From Geodermatophilus siccatus (GTDB lineage: Bacteria; Actinomycetota; Actinomycetes; Mycobacteriales; Geodermatophilaceae), in assembly GCF_900103785.1 (NCBI RefSeq), contig NZ_FNHE01000012.1:112144-176143 (forward strand): DNA of 64,000 bases. Reading direction: 5' to 3'. Each line of letters starts with the position of its first letter. The stretch's first letter is position 1. Positions 34,791 through 44,183 of the stretch are shown here, piece by piece. The notes beneath the pieces were generated by a model, which saw nothing but the letters and a program-made list of their open reading frames with translations, was not told where the DNA came from and made no database searches. The translations under genes and the position numbers were made by a program.

Positions 34791-37118
34791 TCAGGCGAGG
34801 CGAGCGAGCTCCGCGGGCAGGTCGCCGGGGGAGAGCACGCCGAGCCGCTGGGTGGCCCGGGTGAGCGCCACGTAGAGGTCGTTGTGCCCGCGCACGCCCT
34901 CGTCGAGGACCCGCTGCGGGTCGACGACGAGCACCGCGTCGAACTCCAGGCCCTTGGCCTCGCCCGGCGTGAGCACCACCGGCCCCCGCGACGAGTCGGC
35001 GTCCGGACCGCAGGACACGCCGTCCACCCGGGCCGCGACCGCGGCGGCGAGCTCGGGAACCCGGCCGGCCGGCGCGATCACGGCGGTGGTGCCCTCGTGC
35101 CCGGCCCACTCCTCGACCACCTCGGCGGCCCGCGCGGCCAGCCCGGCCTCGCCGGTCACCTCCGCCCAGGGCGGCACGGTGCCGGGCCGGACCGAGCGCG
35201 GGGCGCCGGCCCCCGTGCCGCCCGCGGCGAGGACGTCGGCGGCCACGGCCATGATCTCCGCGGGCGTCCGGTAGTTGACCGTCAGCTCCTCCAGCCGCCA
35301 GGCGTCGCCGACGTGCGGGCGCAGCGTCTCGTCCCAGGCGGCGGCGCCGGCGAGCGTGCCGGTCTGGGCGAGGTCGCCGACGGCGGTCATCGACCGGGTG
35401 GGGCAGCGACGCACCAGCAGCCGCCAGGCCATGGGGGAGAGCTCCTGGGCCTCGTCGACCACGACGTGCCCGAAGGTCCAGGTGCGGTCGGCGGCGGCGC
35501 GCTCGGCGGTGGTGCGGGTGTCGAGCGCCCGCTGCCGCTCGGCCAGCTCCTCGGCGCTGATGAGGTCGCCTGCGCTGAGCACCTCGGCCTCCAGGTGCTC
35601 GTCCTCCAGGTCGATGGAGCGCGAGCCGTGCAGCACGTCGAGGGTCTCCTGCGCCTCGGCCAGCCGGCGCCGGCGGTCCCGCTCGGCGCGGGCCCGCTGC
35701 GCGCTGTCGTCGAAGCCGAGCAGCTCCTCGGCCTCCTCGAGCAGGGGGACGTCGGCCGGCGTCCACTGCTGGGACGACGTGGCCGACCCGCGGGGGCGGT
35801 GCAGCAGCGCGCGCGTCGCGTCGTCCCAGCCCGGGGTGGCGGCGGCGACGCGGGCCGGGTCGGCGAACAGCTCGGTGAGCAGCCGCTCGGGGGTGAGCAC
35901 CGGCCACAGGTCGTCGATCAGCAGCCGGACGGCGGGCTCCTCGGCGACCTCGCGGCGCAGCGCGGCGGTGTCCTCGCGGTCGAACAGGTCCGCGCCGCCG
36001 TCGATGCCCGTCCCGATGCGCTCGGCGTAGCGCCGGGTGAGCAGGTCGACCACGCGGCGGGCGAACACCGGCCGGGCCAGGTTGTGCAGCCGCTCGGCCC
36101 TGCGGGCGGCGTTCTGCGCCCGCTTGACGTCGATCGGCCGCAGCCGCAGCGCGAACCCGTCGACGGTCACCTCGCGGGGGCCGTCGGGCACCACCTGGCG
36201 GTCGGCGACGGCGCGCTCGAGCACCCCGACCATCTCCAGCCGCCCCTTGACCGCGGCGGTCTGCGGCGACTCGGTGCCGCGGGCGTCGAGGCCGGGGCGC
36301 AGCTGGCCCAGCCCGGCCAGCAGCACGCCGGTCTCGCCGAGGGAGGGCAGCACGTCGGCGATGTAGCGCAGGAACGTCGGCGTGGGGCCGACGACGAGCA
36401 GGCCGCGGCGGGCCAGCCGCTCGCGGTACGTGTAGAGCAGGTACGCCGCGCGGTGCAGCGCGACCGCGGTCTTGCCGGTGCCCGGCCCGCCCTGGACGAC
36501 CAGGACGCCGCGGTCGTCGGCGCGGATGATGCGGTCCTGCTCGGCCTGGATGGTGCGCACGATGTCGGTCATCCGGCCGGTGCGCGCGGTGTCGAGGGCG
36601 GCCATCAGCGCGGCCTCGCCGGTCAGGCCCGACCCGGCGGCCCCGTCGGTGAGCACGCCGCCGTCGAGGACCTCGTCGTCGAGCCGGACGACGGTCCGCC
36701 CGCGGGTGCGGATGTGCCGACGGCGCGCCACGCCCAGCGGGTGCACCGGGGTGGCGGTGTAGAAGGGCCGCGCCGCGGGCGCCCGCCAGTCGACCAGCGC
36801 GGGGTCGCCACCGGCGTCGTCGGCGGCCAGCCCGATCCGGCCGATGTAGAGCGGGCCGTCGTCGGTGCGGTCGATGCGGCCCACGCACAGGCCCGCCTCG
36901 GCGGCGTCGAGGGCGGTGACCCGCTCGGTCTGGAAGCGGACCGTGGCGTCGCGCTCCTGCAGCGCCTGCGGGTCCACCGCCGGCCAGGAGATGGCCTGCT
37001 TCAGCCGTCGCTCGGCCAGGTCGCGGGCGGCGTCCAGGCGGCCGTAGAGCTCTCGGACGTACTGCTGCTCGGTCTCGATCTCGGGATGGGGTACGGCCTC
37101 GGGCTGCGTCGTCGACAC
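34791..37118 (-). CDS. helD: HelD-type UvrD/Rep superfamily helicase
   Basis: A 775-residue protein of the HelD family, which pulls stalled RNA polymerase off DNA and, in some actinobacteria, confers rifamycin tolerance. The N-terminal 80 residues form the expected helical arm (TEQQYVRELYGRLDAARDLAERRL), then the family block GPLYIGRIG...WRAPAARPFY, Walker A GGPGTGKT at 210-217, DEAQELSP in motif II, VNYRTP in motif IV and VALTRATQRLG in motif VI. The GTG start has GGAGAG upstream. A short inverted repeat with TGCGGCAA lies 23 bases above the start and could be the control site. Confidence 0.88.
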   Translation of the reverse strand: MSTTQPEAVPHPEIETEQQYVRELYGRLDAARDLAERRLKQAISWPAVDPQALQERDATVRFQTERVTALDAAEAGLCVGRIDRTDDGPLYIGRIGLAADDAGGDPALVDWRAPAARPFYTATPVHPLGVARRRHIRTRGRTVVRLDDEVLDGGVLTDGAAGSGLTGEAALMAALDTARTGRMTDIVRTIQAEQDRIIRADDRGVLVVQGGPGTGKTAVALHRAAYLLYTYRERLARRGLLVVGPTPTFLRYIADVLPSLGETGVLLAGLGQLRPGLDARGTESPQTAAVKGRLEMVGVLERAVADRQVVPDGPREVTVDGFALRLRPIDVKRAQNAARRAERLHNLARPVFARRVVDLLTRRYAERIGTGIDGGADLFDREDTAALRREVAEEPAVRLLIDDLWPVLTPERLLTELFADPARVAAATPGWDDATRALLHRPRGSATSSQQWTPADVPLLEEAEELLGFDDSAQRARAERDRRRRLAEAQETLDVLHGSRSIDLEDEHLEAEVLSAGDLISAEELAERQRALDTRTTAERAAADRTWTFGHVVVDEAQELSPMAWRLLVRRCPTRSMTAVGDLAQTGTLAGAAAWDETLRPHVGDAWRLEELTVNYRTPAEIMAVAADVLAAGGTGAGAPRSVRPGTVPPWAEVTGEAGLAARAAEVVEEWAGHEGTTAVIAPAGRVPELAAAVAARVDGVSCGPDADSSRGPVVLTPGEAKGLEFDAVLVVDPQRVLDEGVRGHNDLYVALTRATQRLGVLSPGDLPAELARLA

Positions 37119-37140
37119 TGCGCGTCTCTCCGTCGGTACT

Positions 37141-37158
37141 CGTCTGCGGCAACAGACG
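37141..37158. promoter_or_regulatory. Inverted repeat upstream of helD
   Basis: CGTCTG, then CGGCAA, then CAGACG: a 6-bp inverted repeat whose centre reads TGCGGCAA. The core resembles the rifamycin-associated element placed before rifamycin-resistance genes, which has CTTGCGGCAAG at its heart. It lies 23-40 bases upstream of the helD start codon. The resemblance is partial. Confidence 0.35.
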
Positions 37159-37291
37159 AACGTCCATGGTGCCCGCGCATTCCCGCTGCCGGGTCCAGGC
37201 GCCGCCGTGCGGTCGGCCACGCACCGGACGCGGGGCCCACCCGGCGGGCGAGCGCGGTGGCGGTGCTGCGTCGGACCGCCGTCGGCACCAC

Positions 37292-37765
37292 TCACCGCCG
37301 GGGCGTCGGGCGCACCGGTGCGGGCGACGGCGGCTTCACGGACTCCAGGCGGAGCAGGGTGGTCACGCGCGACGCGCCGATCCTGGGCAGGGTGCGCAGC
37401 ACCTCCTGCAGCTCACGGGTGTCGGCGGCGGCGACGTGGAGGAGGACGTCGTCGGCCCCGGTGACGGAGTCGGCACGCAGGACGCCGGGCAGCCGGGCCA
37501 GCTCCCGGGCGAACCGCGCGTCGCCCTCGGGCGTGTGCTCGCGGAGCACGACGAGGACGAACGCCTCGACCCGCAGGCCGACCTGCTCGTGGTCGACGAC
37601 GGCGTGGACCCCGGTGACCACGCCGTCCTGGCGCAGCTGCTGCACCCGGCGCAGCGTCGCAGCCGGGGACAGCCCGATCCTCCGGGCCAGCGCCACGTTC
37701 GGCAGGTCGCCCTGCTCCTGCAGCTGGCGCACGATCGCGCAATCGACGTCGTCCAGGAAGCGCAC
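37292..37765 (-). CDS. Lrp/AsnC-family transcriptional regulator
   Basis: A 157-residue regulator with an N-terminal helix-turn-helix (DVDCAIVRQLQEQGDLPNVALARRIGLSPAATLRRVQQL) and a C-terminal RAM ligand-binding domain (EAFVLVVLREHTPEG, SVTGADDVLLHVAAAD). Lrp proteins form octamers and sense amino acids. It diverges from an ornithine cyclodeaminase-like gene and an aminotransferase gene by 83 bases and most likely controls them. GTG start; TGGTGACCA in the gap (37797-37805) is a possible half of its operator. Confidence 0.9.
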   Translation of the reverse strand: MRFLDDVDCAIVRQLQEQGDLPNVALARRIGLSPAATLRRVQQLRQDGVVTGVHAVVDHEQVGLRVEAFVLVVLREHTPEGDARFARELARLPGVLRADSVTGADDVLLHVAAADTRELQEVLRTLPRIGASRVTTLLRLESVKPPSPAPVRPTPRR

Positions 37766-37848
37766 GAGCCGACGATAGTTGCGTCCTCGATGCCGATGGT
37801 GACCAGTTCGTTGTCACGAGCGGCAGGTGTCCCGCAGGCTCGACCGCC

Positions 37849-38799
37849 ATGAGCCCCTCTCCGCTGGTCCTCGACGCCGCCGACGTCGACCGCCGGCTGC
37901 CCGGCGTGGCCGCCGTCCGCGCGGCCCTGCGCCGGGGCTTCGCCGAGCTGGCGGCCGGCACGGCCGCCCAGCCCCCGCAGGTGCGGCTGCCCCTCCCCGA
38001 CGGGGCGAGCGACGTGATCGTCTACCCGGGGGCGCTCTGCGGTCCGCGGGCCGCGGGCGTCAAGCTGTCGCCGTACCTGGCCGCCCGACCGGCCGGGGAG
38101 CGGGTCACCGCCTGGACCCTGCTGCTCTCGACCGGGGACGGGCAGCCGCTGCTCCTGTGCGACAGCGCCCGGTTGACGGTCGAGCGCACCGCGGGCACGA
38201 CCGCGGTGGCGGTCGACGCCCTGGCCCCCGCGGACGCCGGCACGCTCGCCGTCGTCGGCGCCGGGCCGGTCGGGCTGGCCCACCTGCGCCACGTCCGCGA
38301 CGTCCGGGCGTGGCGGCGGGTCGTCGTCAGCTCCCCGGCGCTCGCCGCGGGGGACCCGGCGCGGCTGGCGGCCCTGCGGGCGCTGGCGGTCGAGGTCGAG
38401 GTCGTCCCCGACGCGGCCACGGCCGTCCGCGACGCCGACGTCGTCTGCCTGTGCACCTCGGCCGCGCGCCCGGTGGTGGACCTCGCCGACACCCTCGAGG
38501 ACGCCCTCGTGACCTCCCTGTCCACCAACGCCCCTGGCGCCCACGAGCTGGCTCCCGGGGACGTCGCCCGCTGCGCCGTCTACGTCGACAGCCGCGCCGG
38601 CGCCCCCGTGGCCGCGGGCGAGCTGCGGCCACTGGTCGAGGCCGGCCGCGTCGAGGTCCTCGCCGACCTCCCCGAGCTCGTCACGGGGACCGCACCGCCG
38701 CGCCCGCCGGGCCGCGCGTTCTTCCGCTCGGTCGGCCTCGGCATCGAGGACCTGGCCGTCGCCGCCCTGCTGGTCGACCCCGGAACGGAGACCGCATGA
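37849..38799 (+). CDS. Ornithine cyclodeaminase / mu-crystallin family protein
   Basis: A 316-residue NAD(P)-binding protein. The Rossmann motif is VVGAGPVGLAHLRHV near residue 135, and the family segments GVKLSPYLAARP, TAGTTAVAVDALA and STNAPGAHEL are present. Family members cyclise ornithine, or act as imine reductases and amino-acid dehydrogenases; the substrate cannot be fixed. Its stop overlaps the start of the following aminotransferase gene (ATGA), so the two are coupled, and an Lrp regulator is divergent: an amino-acid degradation or modification unit. Confidence 0.83.
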   Translation: MSPSPLVLDAADVDRRLPGVAAVRAALRRGFAELAAGTAAQPPQVRLPLPDGASDVIVYPGALCGPRAAGVKLSPYLAARPAGERVTAWTLLLSTGDGQPLLLCDSARLTVERTAGTTAVAVDALAPADAGTLAVVGAGPVGLAHLRHVRDVRAWRRVVVSSPALAAGDPARLAALRALAVEVEVVPDAATAVRDADVVCLCTSAARPVVDLADTLEDALVTSLSTNAPGAHELAPGDVARCAVYVDSRAGAPVAAGELRPLVEAGRVEVLADLPELVTGTAPPRPPGRAFFRSVGLGIEDLAVAALLVDPGTETA

Positions 38800-39923
38800 C
38801 CACGCCCCCGCCCTTCGCCGCCTTCGACCTGGAGCGGTGGCAGTCCGACTGGGAGCAGCGCGTCGAGGTGAACCTCGCCGACAGCGGCGTCGACCCCGTG
38901 CCGCTCGGCGCGCTGCTCGACGGCGACCTCGGCCCGCTCGCCGGGCACCCCCTGCACTACCCCGAGGTCAACGGCACCCAGCGGCTGCGCGAGCGCATCG
39001 CCGCCCTCCACCCCGGCTGCCGGCCCGAGCAGGTGCTCGTCACCGTCGGCGCGGCCGAGGCCAACAGCCTCGTCGTGCAGCTGCTCGCCGGGGCCGGCGA
39101 CCGCGTGGCGGTGATGACGCCGGGCTACCAGCAGGTCCGCGGACTCGCCGCCAACGCCGGTGCCCACGTGGTCGACCTGCCACTGCGGCAGGAGCAGGGC
39201 TGGCGTCCCGACCTCGACGCGCTCGCCGACGCCGTGCGCCCCGGGACGGCGCTGGTCTCGGTCAACACGCCGAACAACCCGACCGGCACCGTCCTCACCG
39301 ACGCCGAGCTGGACGACGTCGTGGCCGCGGCCGAGCGGAGCGGGGCCTGGCTGCACTCGGACGAGGTGTACCGCGGATCGGAGCTCGACGGTCCCGAGGC
39401 GCCGAGTGCCTGGGGACGCTCCGACCGGGTGCTCGTGGTCGGCAGCCTGTCCAAGGCGTACGGCCTGAGCGGGCTGCGGGTCGGCTGGGTCGTGGGACCG
39501 CAGGACGCCGTCGAGGCGCTCTGGCGGCGCCACGAGTACGCCGCCATCGCCACCGCCAGCCTGTCGATGCTCCTCGCCGAGCGGGCGCTCGAGCCCGCCA
39601 CCCGCTCCCGGCTGCTCGACCGGCAGCGGACCCTGGCCCGCGCCGGCCGGCGCACCCTGCTCGACTGGGTCGCGGCGCACCCCGACCTCGTCGAGCTCGA
39701 CCCCCCGGCCGCGACGGCGCTCGGCCTGCCGCGGCTGCTGCGGCAGACCGACTCGGTCGCCGTCGCGACCGCGATCCGGGAGCGGGCGGGTGTGCTCGTC
39801 TGCCCGGGCGCGTACCTGGGCGCCGAGGGGCACCTGCGGCTCAGCCACGCGCTCGACCCGGCCCGGACCGCGGCGGCGCTGGACCGGGTCGCCGACGTGC
39901 TGACCGCGCTGGGCGCGGCCTGA
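38796..39923 (+). CDS. PLP-dependent class I/II aminotransferase
   Basis: A 375-residue aminotransferase. Asn161 in TPNNPTG, Asp189 in HSDEVY and the Schiff-base lysine Lys220 in SLSKAYGLSGLRVGW are all present, so it should be active. It starts inside the stop of the cyclodeaminase-like gene. The two may act on the same amino acid, under control of the divergent Lrp protein. Substrate unknown. Confidence 0.88.
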   Translation: MTTPPPFAAFDLERWQSDWEQRVEVNLADSGVDPVPLGALLDGDLGPLAGHPLHYPEVNGTQRLRERIAALHPGCRPEQVLVTVGAAEANSLVVQLLAGAGDRVAVMTPGYQQVRGLAANAGAHVVDLPLRQEQGWRPDLDALADAVRPGTALVSVNTPNNPTGTVLTDAELDDVVAAAERSGAWLHSDEVYRGSELDGPEAPSAWGRSDRVLVVGSLSKAYGLSGLRVGWVVGPQDAVEALWRRHEYAAIATASLSMLLAERALEPATRSRLLDRQRTLARAGRRTLLDWVAAHPDLVELDPPAATALGLPRLLRQTDSVAVATAIRERAGVLVCPGAYLGAEGHLRLSHALDPARTAAALDRVADVLTALGAA

Positions 39924-39932
39924 CCGGGTGGG

Positions 39933-41216
39933 TCAGCCCGCCAGGTAGGGGATGGTCTGCGGTCCCTCGGGGAGGTAGCAGACCCGCGCTCGCGGACCGT
40001 GCCGCTCCACCGCCTCGGCGATCGAGGCGGTCAGGTCCGCGGTGGGGGTCAGGTGGGCGGCGCGCACCGCGTCGGGGCCCAGTCCGTCGCAGTACAGCTG
40101 GACGTCGGCCTTGCCGAGGATGCGGGCCAGGATCTGCACCTGCCACTGGTCGGGCACGCTGAACCCCTCCGAGGAGATCAGCTCGATCAGGCCCGCGGGG
40201 TCGTCGGCCGCGCCGAGGACCTCGGCGAAGGAGCCGTGGTCGGGCAGGCCGTCGGCGCACTCGGCGGCCACCAGGACGCTGCCGCCCGGGCGCACCACGC
40301 GCTCGGCGGCGGCCATCCCCTTCACCGCCTGGTAGAGGTTCTGGTCCAGCGGGAAGCCGGAGTTGGTCGTGACGACGACGTCCATCGGCTCGGGCACGGC
40401 CCGCATGGCGGCAGCGCGGGCGAGCTCGCAGGCGCGGGCGTGCATCGCGAACAGCTCCCCGCAGACGACGTGGGTGATCCGCTTGGCGCGGTCCAGCAGC
40501 ACGTCGAGGGCCAGGTGGGGAGGGGCGAGCGCCGCGCACGCCCGGATGTCGCGGTGCACCGGGTTGTCCTCGACGACGCCCCAGGTGGCCAGCGGGCTCC
40601 CGATGCGGGTGGCGTCGTGCAGCACCATCACGGTGTCGATCCCGGCCAGGCCGGGGGCCACCATCTTCGGCCCGCCGCTGAAGCCGGCGAAGAAGTGCGG
40701 CTCGACGAACCCGGTGGTGATCCGCAGGTCGGCCTGGACCCACAGGGTGTTCAGCTCCAGCGGCACGCCGTCCCCGGCGGTGCCCAGGGAGGTGAGCGAG
40801 CTGCGGTCCCGCGCGTCGTGGTTCACGACCCGGCACCGGGACAGCACGTCGGCGCCGAGCATCTCGCGCAGCTCCTCGGCGGTGTTGCCCCGGTGCGTGC
40901 CGGTGGCCACGAGGACGACGACCTCGCACCCCGGCGCGGCGGCGTCGATCTCCTCCAGCAGGGCGTGCAGGACCGGCCGGCGCGGCTGGGCCCGGGTCCC
41001 GTCGCAGACGGAGATCGCGACGGTCATCCCGGGGCGCACCTGCTCGCGCAGCGGGGGTACCCCGAGGGGGTCGCGCAGGGCGTCGCGCAGGCTCGTCGCC
41101 GGGTCGGGGAGCGCCGGGTCGTCCTGCGGGGTGATCACCAGGGCCCCGTCCTGCAGCGGGACGTCGATCGCGCCGCGGCCGTAGGCGAGGGACACGGTCG
41201 GGGGTGCAGCCGTCAT
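39933..41216 (-). CDS. larA: LarA-type nickel-pincer racemase
   Basis: A 427-residue LarA-superfamily enzyme. The key residues fall at the same positions as in the Lactobacillus lactate racemase: Arg75 (DGTR), His108 (GTHR), His174 (EPHFF), the cofactor-attaching Lys184 (GGPKM) and His200 (VLHD). It should interconvert 2-hydroxy acid enantiomers using the nickel pincer nucleotide (NPN) cofactor, in the cytosol. Not every LarA homologue uses lactate, so the substrate is open. It is divergent from larE-larB-larC, the cofactor genes, across 163 bases that should hold a shared control region. Confidence 0.88.
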   Translation of the reverse strand: MTAAPPTVSLAYGRGAIDVPLQDGALVITPQDDPALPDPATSLRDALRDPLGVPPLREQVRPGMTVAISVCDGTRAQPRRPVLHALLEEIDAAAPGCEVVVLVATGTHRGNTAEELREMLGADVLSRCRVVNHDARDRSSLTSLGTAGDGVPLELNTLWVQADLRITTGFVEPHFFAGFSGGPKMVAPGLAGIDTVMVLHDATRIGSPLATWGVVEDNPVHRDIRACAALAPPHLALDVLLDRAKRITHVVCGELFAMHARACELARAAAMRAVPEPMDVVVTTNSGFPLDQNLYQAVKGMAAAERVVRPGGSVLVAAECADGLPDHGSFAEVLGAADDPAGLIELISSEGFSVPDQWQVQILARILGKADVQLYCDGLGPDAVRAAHLTPTADLTASIAEAVERHGPRARVCYLPEGPQTIPYLAG

Positions 41217-41379
41217 CGGACCGTCCTCCATCTGCCGGCGGGACGTCGGCCGGGCGGCGACCGACGACGGCAGCCTAGCCACGGCCCCACCGCGGCGGCG
41301 GACCGCGGACGGGTCCGCCCGGCGCGGATGCCGCAGGATGGGACGGCGGCCCGTCGGTCGCACGAGGAGAGGACCTGAC
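41217..41379. promoter_or_regulatory. Divergent larA / larEBC control region
   Basis: These 163 bases separate two divergent transcripts. AGGAGAGGACCTGAC is the ribosome site for larE, and GGAGGACGGTCCG precedes larA. I see no convincing -35/-10 pair or strong palindrome, so the regulator is unknown. Confidence 0.4.
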
Positions 41380-42189
41380 ATGAGGGCGCGGCTGCTGGAC
41401 CTGCTGGCCGGCCTGCCGTACCGGGCGGTCGCCTGCAGCGGGGGCGTGGACAGCCTGACCCTGGCCGCGGCCGCGCACCGGGCCGCGCCGGGCACCACGC
41501 TGGTCGTGCACAGCGTGACCCCGGCCGTCCCCGCGGCGGCCACGGCGCGGGTGCTCGGGACGGCGGCGGCGGAGGGCTGGGACCTGCGCACCGTGCGGTC
41601 GCGGGAGTTCGAGGACGAGGGCTACCTGGCCAACCCGCGGAACCGGTGCTACGTCTGCAAGTCCCACCTCTACGACGCGATGGGCGACCTGGTGGCCGTG
41701 GCCGGGGGCGGGCACGTCCTGCTCAGCGGCGCCAACGTCGACGACCTCGGGGAGTACCGCCCCGGGCTGCAGGCCGCGGCCGAGGCCGGGGTGCGGCACC
41801 CCTTCGTCGAGGTCGGGGCGACCAAGGACGACGTCCGGGCGCTGGCCCGCGAGCTGGGCCTGCCGCACGCGGACCTGCCCGCGTCGCCGTGCCTGGCCAG
41901 CCGGCTCTACACCGGGACGGCGGTGACGCCCGCGCGGCTGCACGCCGTCGAGGTGGGCGAGGCGCTGCTGACCGCCCGCACCGGGGTGGCGGTGGTGCGC
42001 TGCCGGCTGCGGCAGGACGACGTGCGCATCGAGGTCGGTGCCGCCGACCGGGACCGCGTTACCCCCGACGTCGTCTCCGCGGTGCTGGCCGCCATGCGCG
42101 CCGTGGACCCCGGCATCCGCACCGCTGTCCTCGACGACGAGCCCTACCGCCCGGGGCGCGCGTTCACCCTGACCCCGGTGCCGCGGTGA
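41380..42189 (+). CDS. larE: LarE, sulfur insertase for the NPN cofactor
   Basis: A 269-residue PP-loop ATPase: SGGVDS at 20-25 binds [12 protein letters not shown] at 90-98 is family-typical, and Cys171 in SPCLASR corresponds to the sulfur-donating Cys176 of the Lactobacillus enzyme, which gives up its sulfur to the cofactor precursor. Retention of that cysteine suggests the sacrificial type rather than the iron-sulfur type. The ATG has GGAGAGG upstream. First gene of the larE-larB-larC operon. Confidence 0.88.
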   Translation: MRARLLDLLAGLPYRAVACSGGVDSLTLAAAAHRAAPGTTLVVHSVTPAVPAAATARVLGTAAAEGWDLRTVRSREFEDEGYLANPRNRCYVCKSHLYDAMGDLVAVAGGGHVLLSGANVDDLGEYRPGLQAAAEAGVRHPFVEVGATKDDVRALARELGLPHADLPASPCLASRLYTGTAVTPARLHAVEVGEALLTARTGVAVVRCRLRQDDVRIEVGAADRDRVTPDVVSAVLAAMRAVDPGIRTAVLDDEPYRPGRAFTLTPVPR

Positions 42190-42914
42190 CCGACCCCGTC
42201 CCCGCCGGCCGGGGGTACGTGGACCTCGGGTTCGCCCGCGTCGACACCGACCGGCGCGCCCGCACCGGGGACCCGGAGGTCGTCTACGCCGCCGGCAAGA
42301 CCACCGAGGAGGTGGTCGCCATCGTCGCGACGCTGCGCGCGGCCGCGCCGGACCGGCCGGCGCTGGTGACCCGCGCGGTGCCCGAGACCGTCGCCGAGCT
42401 GGCCGCGCGCTGGCCCGACGCGCTGGTCGAGCGGTCCACGGTCGCGGTCGGGCCGCTGCCCCGGCCGGCCGGGCTGGTCGCCGTGGTCAGCGCCGGCACC
42501 TCCGACGAGCCCGTGGCCACCGAGGCGGCCACCACCCTGCGCGTGCACGGCGCCGGCGTCGTCCGGGTCACCGACGTCGGGGTCGCCGGCCTGCACCGCG
42601 TCCTCGACGCCCGGCCGGTGCTCCGGGACGCCGACGTGGTGGTCGTGGTCGCCGGGATGGAGGGCGCCCTGCCGAGCGTCGTCGGCGGGCTGGTCGGGAC
42701 GCCGGTCGTCGCGGTGCCGACCAGCGTCGGCTACGGCGCCAGCTTCGGCGGGCTGTCCGCGCTGCTGGGGATGCTCAACTCCTGCGCCCCCGGGGTGGTC
42801 GTCTGCAACATCGACAACGGGTTCGGCGCCGGGGTCTTCGCCGCCCGGGTGGCCCGCGCCGTCGACTCCGCCCGCAGCACCGCTGCCGGTCGCTCCGGCG
42901 AGCCGCCGGCGTGA
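42186..42914 (+). CDS. larB: LarB, NaAD carboxylase/hydrolase for the NPN cofactor
   Basis: A 242-residue protein with the PurE-like C-terminal domain ([68 protein letters not shown]). LarB carboxylates the pyridinium ring of NaAD and cleaves the phosphoanhydride, the first step of cofactor synthesis. GTG start overlapping the larE stop by four bases. Confidence 0.92.
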   Translation: MTDPVPAGRGYVDLGFARVDTDRRARTGDPEVVYAAGKTTEEVVAIVATLRAAAPDRPALVTRAVPETVAELAARWPDALVERSTVAVGPLPRPAGLVAVVSAGTSDEPVATEAATTLRVHGAGVVRVTDVGVAGLHRVLDARPVLRDADVVVVVAGMEGALPSVVGGLVGTPVVAVPTSVGYGASFGGLSALLGMLNSCAPGVVVCNIDNGFGAGVFAARVARAVDSARSTAAGRSGEPPA

Positions 42915-44092
42915 GCCGGGTCGGCTGGCTCGACCTGGGCAGCGGCGTCTCCGGCGACATGCTCCTCGGGGCGCTGGTCGGTGCCGGGATCCCGCTGGCC
43001 ACGATGTCCGCGGCCCTCGAGCCGCTCGGGTTGCCGATCACCCTGCGCCGCGAGGACGTCCGGCGCGGCGGGCTGGCCGCCGTCCGGGTGCACGTCGACG
43101 TGCCGGCCGGGGACCAGCCGCACCGGACGTGGGCCGACGTGCGGGGACTGCTGGACCGGCTGGCCGAGCCGCTGCGCTCGTCGGCGTCCGACGTCTTCGC
43201 CGCGCTCGCCCGCGCGGAGGCCGCCGTGCACGGCGTCCCCGCCGACGACGTCCACTTCCACGAGGTGGGTGCCCTGGACGCGGTCGCCGACGTGGTCGGG
43301 GTGTGCGCCGGCGTGGCCGCCCTCGGCCTGGACCGGCTGGTCGCCTCCCCGATCGCCCTGGGCGGCGGGTCGGTGCGGACGGCGCACGGGCTGCTGCCCG
43401 TCCCCGGACCCGCCGTCCTGGCGTTGCTCGCCGACGCGTCGGCGCCGGCCTCCGGCGGACCGGCCGGCGAGGAGCTGGCGACGCCGACGGGGGTGGCGCT
43501 GGTGACCAGCCTGGCCTCGGGGTACGGCCCCCTGCCGCCGATGCGGCCCACGGGGACCGGCACGGGAGCCGGCGGCCGGGACCCCGCGGACCGGCCGAAC
43601 GTGGTGCGGCTGGTGGTGGGGGAGGCCCTCGCGGCGGAGCACCCGCAGCAGGTGGTGGTGCTCGAGGCCAACGTCGACGACCTCGACCCGCGGGCCTGGC
43701 CGGCGGTCCTCGCCGACCTGCTGGCCGCCGGGGCCCTCGACGCCTGGCTCACGCCGGTGCTGATGAAGAAGGGACGCCCGGCGCACGTGGTCAGCGCGCT
43801 GGCCGAGCCGCTCGCCGTCCCGGCAGTGCGGGCCGTGCTGTTCCGGGGGACGACCACGCTGGGGGTCCGTGAGTCCGGGGTGGCCCGGCAGGTGCTGGCC
43901 CGCCGGTTCCGGACGGTGGACGTGGGCGGCCAGCCGGTGGCCGTCAAGCTCGGCCTCGGGCCCGACGGGGAGGTCCTCAACGCCGTGCCCGAGTGGGAGG
44001 ACGTCGTCCGGGCGGCCGCGGCGCTGGACCGGCCGGTGAAGGCGGTCCTGGCGCAGGCCCTGGGGCTGGCGCAGTCGCTGGCCGGCGGCTGA
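42911..44092 (+). CDS. larC: LarC, nickel insertase for the NPN cofactor, single ORF
   Basis: A 393-residue protein that inserts nickel in a CTP-dependent step. It begins [21 protein letters not shown] and contains [15 protein letters not shown], then [13 protein letters not shown] and LMKKGRPAH in the C-terminal domain. In Lactobacillus the two halves are joined by a programmed frameshift; here they form one uninterrupted frame. The His-rich nickel-binding stretch of some homologues is reduced to a Gly/Thr-rich linker. GTG start overlapping larB by four bases. Confidence 0.9.
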   Translation: MSRVGWLDLGSGVSGDMLLGALVGAGIPLATMSAALEPLGLPITLRREDVRRGGLAAVRVHVDVPAGDQPHRTWADVRGLLDRLAEPLRSSASDVFAALARAEAAVHGVPADDVHFHEVGALDAVADVVGVCAGVAALGLDRLVASPIALGGGSVRTAHGLLPVPGPAVLALLADASAPASGGPAGEELATPTGVALVTSLASGYGPLPPMRPTGTGTGAGGRDPADRPNVVRLVVGEALAAEHPQQVVVLEANVDDLDPRAWPAVLADLLAAGALDAWLTPVLMKKGRPAHVVSALAEPLAVPAVRAVLFRGTTTLGVRESGVARQVLARRFRTVDVGGQPVAVKLGLGPDGEVLNAVPEWEDVVRAAAALDRPVKAVLAQALGLAQSLAGG

Positions 44093-44125
44093 CCGTCCCG
44101 GGATGGTGGACGACGGCAACCCGGA

Positions 44126-44141
44126 TGTCATCTCCGTGACA
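44126..44141. promoter_or_regulatory. Palindrome in promoter of zinc-ribbon microprotein
   Basis: TGTCA and TGACA flank six bases. A CTAGCGT segment that could serve as a -10 box starts eleven bases further on, and the ATG follows after an AGGAGG site. A repressor or activator site is plausible. Confidence 0.4.
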
Positions 44142-44183
44142 CGTCGGCTGCCTAGCGTGAGGGCTGCGACCCCAGGAGGTGCC

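Noticed and set aside
34197..37778. 1193-codon plus-strand frame opposite helD
   Set aside because: It is a low-complexity shadow of the helD coding strand; HelD motifs on the minus strand are complete.
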